Source: an uncultured Candidatus Melainabacteria bacterium
Lineage (GTDB): Bacteria; Cyanobacteriota; Vampirovibrionia; Gastranaerophilales; Gastranaerophilaceae
Direction of reading: 5' to 3'
Length of the DNA stretch: 21,703 nucleotides
Assembly (NCBI GenBank): GCA_934747325.1
Contig: CAKVGW010000032.1
Span: 1 to 21,703 of the forward strand
Shown piece after piece: positions 7,288-15,394 of the stretch. The first letter of the stretch is position 1. The number at the start of each line of letters is the position of its first letter. The notes under the pieces are model-generated. The model searched no databases and had not been told where the DNA came from. It worked only from the letters and a program-made list of their open reading frames with translations. The position numbers and the translations under genes are program-made.

Positions 7288-8334
7288 CTAGCCTTCTATT
7301 GCAGAATTTTTGATATTGTTAGATAAACTGTTTAGTTTAGATACCTTGTCAGAACTAAAACTTATTGTTTGACCAAGAGTTTCTGCAAGACCTGCATTTT
7401 CTTCATCAATCAAATTAAGACGTTCAATGATGTCATTTTGCTTTTTAGCATTTTGATTTAATGTATCTAATGAGTCCAAAATTTCTTTAATTTGCTTCAA
7501 TAAATTTTCTGAACCTGAAGACAAAACGTTAATATCTTTAACAACAGATTCAATCTCTTTTGAACCTTCTTCTGTCGCCATAACCGTTGAATTAGTTGTG
7601 TATTGGATGTTGCTTGTAAGCGAAGTGATTTTTGTAATTGCTTGTTTTGATTCATCTGCAAGCTTACGAATTTCACCGGCAACAACTGCGAAACCTTTGC
7701 CGTGTTCGCCTGCTCTAGCGGCTTCTACTGCTGCGTTAAGCGCAAGCATGTTTGTTTGTTCTGCAATATCATCAACAACGCTGATTGTGTTACCGATTTG
7801 TTGAGAATGTTCTGAAAGTTCTAGAATTAATTCTGCAATCATTTGAATTTTTTGTCTTAAAACAAGCATTTTATCTACATTTGAAGAAATTGCGTCATGC
7901 TCTTTTTCTGAAAAACTGATTGATTGACTTACTTGTTTTTCAGTATTTTTAGAAGTTGTAACAGAATCTTCTGAAAGCGTTCTCAGTTTTTCTACAAGAG
8001 AAGAAATACTTTTTGAATTTGCTGTTAAAGCGTCAAAGTTTCGTTTTTGTTCATTTAATGTTTCTAAAATATCAGCTGTTGTTTCAGATAAATAACTTGA
8101 TTGATTTGTTAATGAAGCTTTAATGGCTCTTGAAATCCATTGTTTTGTAATCAAATGCACAACAGTTTTTATAACAATAATTATTGCTAAGAATGAAAAA
8201 GTATCATAAGGTGCGATATTTTTAAACTTTGCAAAGAATAAAAATATAATACAAATTGCTGTGAAAACGAATACGTCAATCATACATTTGATATTGAATT
8301 TTTGTTTTAATTCAAAATTTTGAACTTCAGCCAC
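7288..8334 (-). CDS. Methyl-accepting chemotaxis-type receptor with minimal extracytoplasmic part
   Basis: This 348-residue transducer has two predicted membrane helices (about 17-35 and 45-63) joined by only ~9 residues, so there is no periplasmic ligand domain, and I see no HAMP domain. A long coiled coil follows. It contains the receptor hairpin tip, around [20 protein letters not shown] (190-209) and [16 protein letters not shown], which binds CheA and CheW. The start is GTG with AGGAG seven bases upstream. It is the first gene of a leftward operon with the hybrid cheA (gap 10 bp) and diverges from the cyclase operon. With no ectodomain it may sense through its membrane helices or a partner protein, or report on the membrane itself. 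No cheR or cheB is visible, so methylation-based adaptation is uncertain. Confidence 0.93.
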   Translation of the reverse strand: MAEVQNFELKQKFNIKCMIDVFVFTAICIIFLFFAKFKNIAPYDTFSFLAIIIVIKTVVHLITKQWISRAIKASLTNQSSYLSETTADILETLNEQKRNFDALTANSKSISSLVEKLRTLSEDSVTTSKNTEKQVSQSISFSEKEHDAISSNVDKMLVLRQKIQMIAELILELSEHSQQIGNTISVVDDIAEQTNMLALNAAVEAARAGEHGKGFAVVAGEIRKLADESKQAITKITSLTSNIQYTTNSTVMATEEGSKEIESVVKDINVLSSGSENLLKQIKEILDSLDTLNQNAKKQNDIIERLNLIDEENAGLAETLGQTISFSSDKVSKLNSLSNNIKNSAIEG

Positions 8335-8414
8335 TTTATCTCTCCTATATAGTTTTTTTTTAAAATTTATTATATAATCATTTTATACTAAAATCGTTAA
8401 AATTGGAATATTTT
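8335..8414. promoter_or_regulatory. Divergent intergenic region of the chemosensory operons
   Basis: These 80 bp separate the receptor/kinase operon from the cyclase/adaptor operon and must hold both promoters. A TATAAT occurs on the plus strand at 8373-8378 and another on the minus strand at 8369-8374, overlapping each other. No good -35 stands at the right distance on either strand, so the exact promoters are not resolved. Confidence 0.4.
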
Positions 8415-9869
8415 ATGGCAGTTAAAGTTTTATTGGTAGAAGATAGCGAAACGCAATTAAAGTTTTTGAGAGATGGGCTTGTTCAAAACGGTTTTGAAGT
8501 TGAAACCGCCATGAACGGTGCAGAAGCTTATAAAAAACTGTTCGAATACATTCCGGACATTGTTGTTTCTGATATTATGATGCCTGTGATTGATGGTTAT
8601 CAGTTATGTAGAATGATTAAAAATGTTGATGAAACAAAAAAAATTCCTGTAATCCTACTAACGGTTTTAGACAAGAAAATTGATAGTTTTTGGGGTAAAA
8701 AAGCCGGTGCGCAATTGTTTTTGTCTAAAACAATTGATATGAATGAACTTGTTAGAAACATTAATGCGACTCTTAGAAGATATCCGTTAACAGATGAGTA
8801 CAAAGCAAATATTGCTCTAAAAGCAAACAGTGATAATTCTGCACAAACTCGACTAAATAATATTTTGAACGATTTATTGCTTAAATCGGTTTTTGCAAAC
8901 GAGTTTAGAAATTTAAGCGACTTTTTGAACTACGAAAGAATTTTGGTAGAAAAATTATTCTCTCTTATGAGTTCTTTTGTCGAATACAGTGTTGCAGGCG
9001 TATTTTTTGCTTCACCTGATGATTATGCAGAAAATATTTTGTATCTTGATACATTAGGTAGAAATATTAATAAAAGCGTACTTTCTGATGTTCAGTATGA
9101 TTTCTTCAAAAAAATGGAAGAATTCAGAACACTTAAAAATACTAAATTCGAAGTTGTTAGAATTTTGCTTGGAAAAGAAACAAGTTATGAATTTTCTGAT
9201 TTAAAATCAAAAATTATAATTCCATTGATGTTTGATAAAAAACTTATCGGCGGAATTTGTTTCTACACGCGCCAAAATATGGATTACGCATCTTTTAGAT
9301 ATTTTGATATTATGATTAGCGAGCTTCTTGCTATATTCAAAATGAAATATCAATATACGGAAAAAGAATTTATGTCAGTTTTGGATGGGCTTACCGGTTT
9401 ATATAACAGACGCCAGTTTGAAATTGGTTTGGAGCAAGAATACAACCGTACGAAACGCCACCCGTCAGACTTTAGTCTTGCAATTTTGGATATTGATTTC
9501 TTTAAAAAGGTTAATGACACCTACGGTCACCAATACGGCGATTATGTTCTGAAAACGGTCGCAAGTCTTATGAAACAGGCTTTTCGTAAAACCGATTTAC
9601 TGTATAGATATGGCGGTGAAGAATTAATCATGATTATGCCTGAAACTAATATCGAAGGTGCAATTATTCCTGTTCAACGTTTAAGACGTATGATTGAAGA
9701 ATATGATTTCGACTATAACGGAGTGAAAGCAAAAGTTACGGCAAGTATCGGTTTAACAATGAATTATCAAGAATTTAATTCACCTGCCGATATTTTAAAA
9801 TCTGCGGATGAAGCTTTATACAAGGCTAAAGAAAGTGGAAGAAACAGAGTAGTATTGCATGAACAATAA
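8415..9869 (+). CDS. Receiver-GGDEF response regulator, diguanylate cyclase (WspR/PleD-like)
   Basis: This 484-residue output protein would make cyclic di-GMP from two GTP when phosphorylated. The receiver spans 1-120: Asp10, phospho-acceptor Asp53 (VSDIMMP) and Lys105. A middle region (~130-315) contains a beta-rich, GAF-like part (KIIIPLMFDKKLIGGICFY). The GGDEF domain begins at DGLTGLYNRR (324) and has the active-site motif GGEEL at 400-404. RKTD at 391-394, five residues before it, is a canonical inhibitory (I) site, so feedback inhibition is expected. Start: ATG 8415 with GGAA six bases upstream; an in-frame TTG at 8403 is less likely. The gene overlaps the double CheW gene by 11 bp. The natural phospho-donor is the adjacent hybrid kinase, by inference. 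Confidence 0.93.
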   Translation: MAVKVLLVEDSETQLKFLRDGLVQNGFEVETAMNGAEAYKKLFEYIPDIVVSDIMMPVIDGYQLCRMIKNVDETKKIPVILLTVLDKKIDSFWGKKAGAQLFLSKTIDMNELVRNINATLRRYPLTDEYKANIALKANSDNSAQTRLNNILNDLLLKSVFANEFRNLSDFLNYERILVEKLFSLMSSFVEYSVAGVFFASPDDYAENILYLDTLGRNINKSVLSDVQYDFFKKMEEFRTLKNTKFEVVRILLGKETSYEFSDLKSKIIIPLMFDKKLIGGICFYTRQNMDYASFRYFDIMISELLAIFKMKYQYTEKEFMSVLDGLTGLYNRRQFEIGLEQEYNRTKRHPSDFSLAILDIDFFKKVNDTYGHQYGDYVLKTVASLMKQAFRKTDLLYRYGGEELIMIMPETNIEGAIIPVQRLRRMIEEYDFDYNGVKAKVTASIGLTMNYQEFNSPADILKSADEALYKAKESGRNRVVLHEQ

Positions 9870-10854
9870 TTTGATTGAACAAAAAAAGAATACACATTTG
9901 TATTTTCAAGTCGGTGATAATAAATATGCAGTTGATTCAGAAAATGTGCTTGAAATCATGAAATTACCTGCTTTAGATTATCCGCAAAAACTACCAAATA
10001 ACATTGTAGGACTTTTGAAGTATAACAATTTTATTATCAATGTTGTTGATGTAAGGTTTTATTTGAATATAGATGTAAAACCTTATACTCCGCAGAATGA
10101 GCTTTTGATAGTAAAAACGGATGAATTGATTTTTGGTATTATTACGGATAAAGTTATTGGTATTTTACCGTTTGATAGCGCGTTTGTTGATGCTATTCCT
10201 TATGCTGATTCTGCTACGGTTGTTGATTCTTTGTATAAAATTAATCAAGAAACAATTTTTATTATCAATATTTATTCGATAGAAAATCTTTTAAAACAAC
10301 ATAGAGAATGGAAAGAAGTTGATATACCATCGCTTTTTCCAAAAGATGAAGCTTCAAAAGCATTGATGGCGAAGCGCACAAATGCGATTGTCGATAAGTC
10401 TAATATGCGCTTAGCATCAGGGGAATTGCATGTAAAAAACAAATATATTTCATTCAATCTTAACAATGATTCTTATTGTATTGCGCTTGATTATGTGAAA
10501 GAAGTTTTGAAAGATACTTCAATAACCAATGTTCCGGGAACTCCTGATTTTATTGAGGGAATTATGAACCTTAGAGGGGACTATATTACGGTTATTAATT
10601 TAAAGAATTTTTTGGATTTAGGTTCAACGGTAAATTATGATAAAAAGCCTGTAATTATTGTAAAATACAATGATCTTAAACTCGCATTGTTGATTGATAA
10701 AATTAACGAGTTATTTGAGTTTCAAGACGATGGAATTGATAATTCGGGTGATGGATATTTTTTAAAAGAGTTTATTTATAATGAAACGTTATATACAATT
10801 TTGAATGTTGAAAGAATCACGGAAGACAAACGAATTGTAATTACTGATATGTAG
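9859..10854 (+). CDS. Tandem CheW-domain adaptor protein
   Basis: The product is 331 residues with two CheW folds in a row. Domain 1 (~10-140) has the beta-strand pattern but is diverged: the usual NLRG turn is replaced by LLKYNNFIINVVD near 52-64. Domain 2 (~190-325) is canonical, with VPGTPDFIEGIMNLRGDYIT around residues 225-244. CheW domains bridge receptors and CheA in chemosensory arrays. ATG 9859 overlaps the end of the cyclase gene by 11 bp, implying translational coupling. A linker of ~45 residues separates the folds. In Wsp systems two separate CheW proteins (WspB and WspD) occur; a double-domain protein could fill both roles, or the degenerate domain may bind something else. That comparison is inference. 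Confidence 0.9.
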   Translation: MNNNLIEQKKNTHLYFQVGDNKYAVDSENVLEIMKLPALDYPQKLPNNIVGLLKYNNFIINVVDVRFYLNIDVKPYTPQNELLIVKTDELIFGIITDKVIGILPFDSAFVDAIPYADSATVVDSLYKINQETIFIINIYSIENLLKQHREWKEVDIPSLFPKDEASKALMAKRTNAIVDKSNMRLASGELHVKNKYISFNLNNDSYCIALDYVKEVLKDTSITNVPGTPDFIEGIMNLRGDYITVINLKNFLDLGSTVNYDKKPVIIVKYNDLKLALLIDKINELFEFQDDGIDNSGDGYFLKEFIYNETLYTILNVERITEDKRIVITDM

Positions 10855-10915
10855 TATCAATTACAATAAATAAAGTATAGGCATATTTTGAGTATTATGT
10901 TAAAATATTTTCTAT

Positions 10916-13552
10916 ATGAAGCAGTTTAAAAAGAGAACAATCGCATTAGTTCTTGCTTCTGTAATCACGGTAGTTGGAGCTTTTGGAGCAGAGAATTATA
11001 AAAACAGCTTGATGTCACTTAAATTTGAGAGTGGCTCTAATGGTGCTGTAAATATGACTTTGCTTACAAAAAGAAATTATGAACAAACGATTAGTCCTGT
11101 TAAAAAAGATGCAACTACTTACGTAATAATGCTCCCTGAAACCAACAGCAAAATGTCTTCAACCCCTGAACTTGCAGGTGACGTAGAGAGTGTCAATGTT
11201 AGAACGATGCCTTATACTACAAGTAGTAAAGGTTATACAAAAATTACGATTAAAACTGCTCCAAATTCGATGTTAACAGCACAAAAAGCATTGTATATTC
11301 CGGATAAAAGCGCAGAAACTGAAGCTGAAACAAATGCAGTTCCGCAGTCTCAACCTTCTTTAGAGTCGGTAAGTCCAATTAATAAGGATAGAACGAATGT
11401 TGTAGATGATAATCATGGTTCAGAAAATGCAAGGACTAATGAGAATTCTTCAAGTAATGGCGTTAGTCAAACTGCTCCTGTAGACATAAAGAAGAGCGTT
11501 AAACAATTTGAACCGAATAAGGAATCTGATTCACAGGAAAGTATTAATAATCTTACTAATTCATCACTGCCTACAGAAACATCTGATTCAACGCATTCTA
11601 ATGATATATTGTTATTAGTATTAGCCGTAATGCTTGTTGTGGCATTATGTGTGTATTTTTATATAAGAGCAAGAGAGAAAATGGCGGCTCTTGTTGGTGA
11701 ACAACCGGATTTTTCTGATGATGAATCAGATAAGAAAAAAAAGTTAGAAAAGAAGCAAGCTTCAAAGAGAAAACAAATTAAATCTGCAATTCGTAAATTG
11801 GATAAGATGTATTCTCAACCGACGAAAATGCCTGTAAATGATATTATGGTTGAGCCAACAATTCCTATTGTACAAAAGACGGTGAATGAAGTTGAACCTC
11901 AAGTTGATAATATTGTTGACTTGGACGAGCTTTTTCAAGAAAAAACTAATCCGTCAGAAGTAAAAGTTGATACTTTAGAAACAGCTGATGAGGAAAATAG
12001 CGCATTAGAAGATTTTTTGAGCGGATTTTCTTTTGATGAATCTAATTTTTTAGAAAATGAAGAAGAACAAAAAGCTTTTGATGAAGAATTGTATGAAAAA
12101 TTTATAAATGATAAAAATTTAAAATTTTCAAAATCCGATGTTGAAAAAATTGAAAAACTTTTGAATTCTGAAATTAGTGATGAAACAATGAAGAATATCG
12201 AAAGTTTTACGGTTACAAATCCTATTGAGAAAAAGCCTTCCAAAAGAGAAATGTTGGAAAATTTTGTTACAACATATACTGTTAATCAAAATGTTTCTTT
12301 TTCAAAAGATGATGTTGATGTTTTAAATAAATTGATGAGCGTTGAGTTGGATAATGATTTTATTACTGATTTGAGAACTAATCCAAATCGTATTAATGAA
12401 ATGCGTCAAGAAATTGAAAAACAAAGTTCAAAACCGCATAAATCATCAGAACTTTTGACATTGAATGTAAAAGATATGTTGCCTGATTTATCAGAAGCTT
12501 TGAAACAGCAGGGCGGACGTAAAATTGAATCAAATGCCCAACCTCAAGTTGTTTATTATAGCGAAGGATATGATGTTAGTACTCTTTCGCTTAAGGATAA
12601 ACTTCCTGATTTATCTGTAGAAATTAATAATGATGCAGCTTACGAATCAAGACCTTCTGATGAGGTTGCGCTTGCAGAATCAGGTTACGAAGTTGCTAAA
12701 ATGTCTATTTCAGATGATTTGCCGGACTTAGAAGATGCTCTAAATAATCCTGAAAAATATGAAGAAAAAGATGTATCTGTGGAAGTTGACGAAGAAGCAC
12801 TTCTTAAAAACATTTCTAATATTAGCTTTAAGCCATTTTATGATGGAAGTGAAGAATTTGAAATTCTAAATGATTTTGATGATAGTACTGCCCCAACAGT
12901 TTCTGATATGCAAGAAGAATTTAATCAACTGGGTAATAATTTTGAAATTGTTAAAGAAGAAGAAATCGTAAATGTGGACGACAATAATGCAATAGATGAT
13001 TTTGAATCGCTTTATGATAATAAATTTGTTGATTTTGATAAGAAAAATGAAGATGGCGTTCCGGAACTCAGTTCGATAGTAGAAGACAATGACAAAAAAC
13101 AATCAAAAATTAAACCTTCGGAAGACGCCGAAAAACTGTTAAAACTTATAGAAGAAAAGCAAGCAGAAAAGCAGCAAAAGCAAGAAGTTTTAAAACAACA
13201 GCAAGAAAAAGTTAAAGTTGAGTCTGAAGACAAAGATTTACCAAAAGAAGAAGATATAAAGACGTTTATAGTTGATAATGAAATTTTTGAAATAATTTCA
13301 AAATCAAATTTTACGGACAAATTAGGTTGCTATCTTGTTAAAAATAGTAATGGTTATGCAATCATGGGATTTGTTGGAGAAAAAGTCTTTAAAATCAAGA
13401 GTTATAAACGTTTAAAAACAGAGAAATTGCAAACCCGTGCGAGTGAGAAACTTAATGACGGAACAATCAGATACATAGTAAGAATTGGTGTGCATAAATT
13501 TATCCTAAATGTAAAAGATGACAACATGGAGTATGTAATGGATTTATGCTAA
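10916..13552 (+). CDS. Large one-pass membrane protein with acidic, repeated cytoplasmic region, unknown (FimV-like layout)
   Basis: I do not recognise a family for this 878-residue protein. Residues 1-25 are a signal peptide or anchor. About 26-130 look like a small beta domain (FESGSNGAVNMTLLTKRNYE, then SKGYTKITIKTAP), faintly AMIN-like. A Ser/Asn/Thr-rich linker leads to a membrane helix at ~229-250 (ILLLVLAVMLVVALCVYFYI) followed by basic residues, so the rest is cytoplasmic. That part is very acidic and carries two 58-residue-spaced units with FSK-x-DV (404 and 462), then three 39-41-residue-spaced motifs of the form LSLKDxLPDLSxAL (LPDL at 522, 563 and 602). A Lys/Gln/Glu coil (~745-765) and a folded-looking C-terminal ~100 residues follow. 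It starts 61 bp after the CheW gene and overlaps the next gene by 7 bp. The layout recalls FimV/HubP polar hub proteins, but I see no LysM domain. Confidence 0.8.
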   Translation: MKQFKKRTIALVLASVITVVGAFGAENYKNSLMSLKFESGSNGAVNMTLLTKRNYEQTISPVKKDATTYVIMLPETNSKMSSTPELAGDVESVNVRTMPYTTSSKGYTKITIKTAPNSMLTAQKALYIPDKSAETEAETNAVPQSQPSLESVSPINKDRTNVVDDNHGSENARTNENSSSNGVSQTAPVDIKKSVKQFEPNKESDSQESINNLTNSSLPTETSDSTHSNDILLLVLAVMLVVALCVYFYIRAREKMAALVGEQPDFSDDESDKKKKLEKKQASKRKQIKSAIRKLDKMYSQPTKMPVNDIMVEPTIPIVQKTVNEVEPQVDNIVDLDELFQEKTNPSEVKVDTLETADEENSALEDFLSGFSFDESNFLENEEEQKAFDEELYEKFINDKNLKFSKSDVEKIEKLLNSEISDETMKNIESFTVTNPIEKKPSKREMLENFVTTYTVNQNVSFSKDDVDVLNKLMSVELDNDFITDLRTNPNRINEMRQEIEKQSSKPHKSSELLTLNVKDMLPDLSEALKQQGGRKIESNAQPQVVYYSEGYDVSTLSLKDKLPDLSVEINNDAAYESRPSDEVALAESGYEVAKMSISDDLPDLEDALNNPEKYEEKDVSVEVDEEALLKNISNISFKPFYDGSEEFEILNDFDDSTAPTVSDMQEEFNQLGNNFEIVKEEEIVNVDDNNAIDDFESLYDNKFVDFDKKNEDGVPELSSIVEDNDKKQSKIKPSEDAEKLLKLIEEKQAEKQQKQEVLKQQQEKVKVESEDKDLPKEEDIKTFIVDNEIFEIISKSNFTDKLGCYLVKNSNGYAIMGFVGEKVFKIKSYKRLKTEKLQTRASEKLNDGTIRYIVRIGVHKFILNVKDDNMEYVMDLC

Positions 13553-14553
13553 AACGCTTTTTAATCCTATGTTTGTTGCCGATTCTATTGTGTGCTTGTA
13601 CAAAAAATCAACAAGAAGAGATAACTTTTTCTTCTTGGGGTTCTGTGACGGAAGTTGGTATTATAAATGAAATTATAAAAGAGTATGAAAAAGAAAATCC
13701 TAAAGTAAAAATTAATTTTATTCATATTCCACAAAATTATTTTCAAAAAATTCATTTGTTATTTGCATCAAATCAAGCGCCTGATGTAATTTTTATAAAC
13801 AATTTGTATTTACCTTTGTACTATAGCAAATTAGAACCTTTGAATGATATTGTTAATATTCAGGATTTCAATTCTAAAAGCATTGAAGCTATGAGTATTG
13901 ATGGTAAACTTTATGCTGTACCCAGAGATATTTCGACTTTAGTTTTTTATAGAAACAAAAATTTGGTTAAAACTAAACCGCAGAATTTGGACGAATTAAT
14001 TCCTGCAATAAAGGATGTGAAACCTTATGGAGTTAGTTTTGAAAAAGATATTTATTTTATGTTACCTTATGTTTTGACTATGAAGGAAGATTTTTTAAAT
14101 CCTCAAAAATCTGCAGAATTTTATAAAAGTTTGGAAGGTAAATACGCTCCAACTGCTTCACAAGTTGGAAGTTTGACTTTGGCGCAAATGTTTTTGCAAG
14201 GTAAAATCGGACTTTATCTTTCAGGACGTTGGATGTATCCAAAAATTAAGGAAAGTGCAGATTTTGACTGGGATGTTATTCCATTTTGCGGAACTGTTCC
14301 TCTTGATGCTTCAGGCTGGGCTATTTATAAAGATTCAAAACATAAAGAGCAGGCTGAAAAATTTCTCCAATTTTTGTCCTCTCAAAAAAGTATTGAATAT
14401 TTTAATGCAACCGGTTTAATTGTACCTGCAAGGAATGATGTTGAAATTGAAAATTTAGCATTTAAAAAATCTGTCGAAAACTCTAAGCCACTAGCATATA
14501 CTAAAGATTATAAAAAAATAGCCGATAGACTGAATAAGAAATTGTTTCCATAA
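13546..14553 (+). CDS. Substrate-binding lipoprotein, family 1 (MalE-like), no transporter adjacent
   Basis: The product is 335 residues. A hydrophobic signal ends in a lipobox-like LLCAC with the lipid-bearing Cys18. The mature part has the family 1 sugar-binding layout: ITFSSWGSVTEVGIINEIIK, then YEKENPKVKINF, QAPDVIFINN, a hinge segment LYAVPRDISTLVFYRNKNL, GKIGLYLSGRW, and the closing ASGWAIYKDSKHKEQAEKFL. At 335 residues it is compact for a family usually above 400. The start codon lies in the end of the 878-residue gene (ATGCTAA overlap), so the two are probably co-translated. No ABC permease or ATPase gene is in the window. It may serve a transporter encoded elsewhere, or act as a sensor component for the chemosensory locus (inference). 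The ligand is unknown, probably a sugar by family. Confidence 0.85.
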   Translation: MLKRFLILCLLPILLCACTKNQQEEITFSSWGSVTEVGIINEIIKEYEKENPKVKINFIHIPQNYFQKIHLLFASNQAPDVIFINNLYLPLYYSKLEPLNDIVNIQDFNSKSIEAMSIDGKLYAVPRDISTLVFYRNKNLVKTKPQNLDELIPAIKDVKPYGVSFEKDIYFMLPYVLTMKEDFLNPQKSAEFYKSLEGKYAPTASQVGSLTLAQMFLQGKIGLYLSGRWMYPKIKESADFDWDVIPFCGTVPLDASGWAIYKDSKHKEQAEKFLQFLSSQKSIEYFNATGLIVPARNDVEIENLAFKKSVENSKPLAYTKDYKKIADRLNKKLFP

Positions 14554-14580
14554 TCCTTTTATGATATAAAGGAAATGGAA
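14546..14580 (+). other. Inverted repeat at the end of the binding-protein gene
   Basis: The stop codon region folds into an interrupted stem: ttcca (14546-14550) with tggaa (14576-14580), and tccttt (14554-14559) with aaagga (14568-14573), around an 8-base loop. No T-tract follows, so it is not a convincing intrinsic terminator. It might protect or delimit the upstream transcript. Confidence 0.35.
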
Positions 14581-14615
14581 TTTGACTTATGAGTCATTAT
14601 GAGAAGGAGTTATAA

Positions 14616-15338
14616 ATGGATAGAAATGTAATCTGCATTAAATGGGGAACAAAATTTGGTCCTGAATACGTAAACAAGCTTTATAAAATGGTTCAAAAGA
14701 ATTTATCTCTGCCACACAGATTTGTATGCTTTACTGATAATGCAGAAGGTATTGTTGATGGCGTTGAAATTCGTCCGCTTCCTGAACTTAATGATGAAGG
14801 AATTCCTGATAGAATGTGGAAAAAATTGGGTTTATTTGCAAATCCGCTTTCAGATTTACAAGGAACTGCGCTGTTTTTAGATTTGGATATTATTATCAGA
14901 AGTTCTCTTGATCCGTTTTTCGAAGTTGAAGGAAGTTTTTTAATATCTAAAGACTACGATTTTCCTCACGATATTATCGGTAATTCATCAGTTTTCCGTT
15001 TCGAAGTTGGCAAGCATCCTGAAATTATTGAACATTTTTATCAAGAAGGTAAGACAATCAGAGAAAGATACAAAAATGAACAGGCATTTTTGTCTTACGA
15101 AATGGATAGAAAAGGCTTGCTAAAATACTGGCCAAAAGATTGGGTTGTAAGTTTTAAACGCCAATGTTTGCACAAATTCCCAATGTGTTGGTTCAAAGTT
15201 CCACGCGATCCTGAAGAAGCTAAGATTTTAATTTTTCACGGAAAGCCAAATCCTGAACAAGCGTATAAAGGATATTTCGGTAAATTAGGATTCAGATATA
15301 TTAAACCGACAAAATGGCTTGATAAGTATTGGAATTAA
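14616..15338 (+). CDS. Glycosyltransferase-like protein with DxD motif
   Basis: The 240-residue, probably soluble protein has a nucleotide-sugar transferase layout. It starts NVICIKWGTKFGPEYVNKLY, has a beta-strand region RFVCFTD (35-41), then the WKKLGLF segment, and FLDLDIII with the metal-binding D89-L90-D91. GNSSVFRFEVG and an ILIFHGKPNP stretch near the C-terminus, as seen in GT8-related proteins, follow. Such enzymes add sugars to lipopolysaccharide, glycans or proteins; acceptor and sugar cannot be read from the sequence. The start is clear: AAGGAG sits seven bases before ATG 14616. It follows the binding-protein gene by 62 bp and ends at a strong terminator, so it could be the last gene of the rightward operon or an independent unit. 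Confidence 0.75.
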   Translation: MDRNVICIKWGTKFGPEYVNKLYKMVQKNLSLPHRFVCFTDNAEGIVDGVEIRPLPELNDEGIPDRMWKKLGLFANPLSDLQGTALFLDLDIIIRSSLDPFFEVEGSFLISKDYDFPHDIIGNSSVFRFEVGKHPEIIEHFYQEGKTIRERYKNEQAFLSYEMDRKGLLKYWPKDWVVSFKRQCLHKFPMCWFKVPRDPEEAKILIFHGKPNPEQAYKGYFGKLGFRYIKPTKWLDKYWN

Positions 15339-15345
15339 TTAATTT

Positions 15346-15381
15346 AAAATTGGAAAGTTGAAAGAACAACTTTCCAATTTT
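15346..15381. terminator. Bidirectional intrinsic terminator between convergent genes
   Basis: A perfect 15-bp stem, aaaattggaaagttg (15346-15360) with caactttccaatttt (15367-15381), has a 6-base loop aaagaa. On the plus strand it is followed by more T (ttttttta). On the minus strand it leads into a T-rich tract, so it can end both the glycosyltransferase gene and feoB. The stem sequence also matches the arm motif tggaaagttgaaa of the dispersed repeat in this window. Confidence 0.92.
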
Positions 15382-15394
15382 TTTATTGTCCTTT

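Noticed and set aside
8403..8414. TTG start four codons upstream for the receiver-GGDEF gene
   Set aside because: The receiver fold begins right after ATG 8415, which has GGAA six bases upstream.
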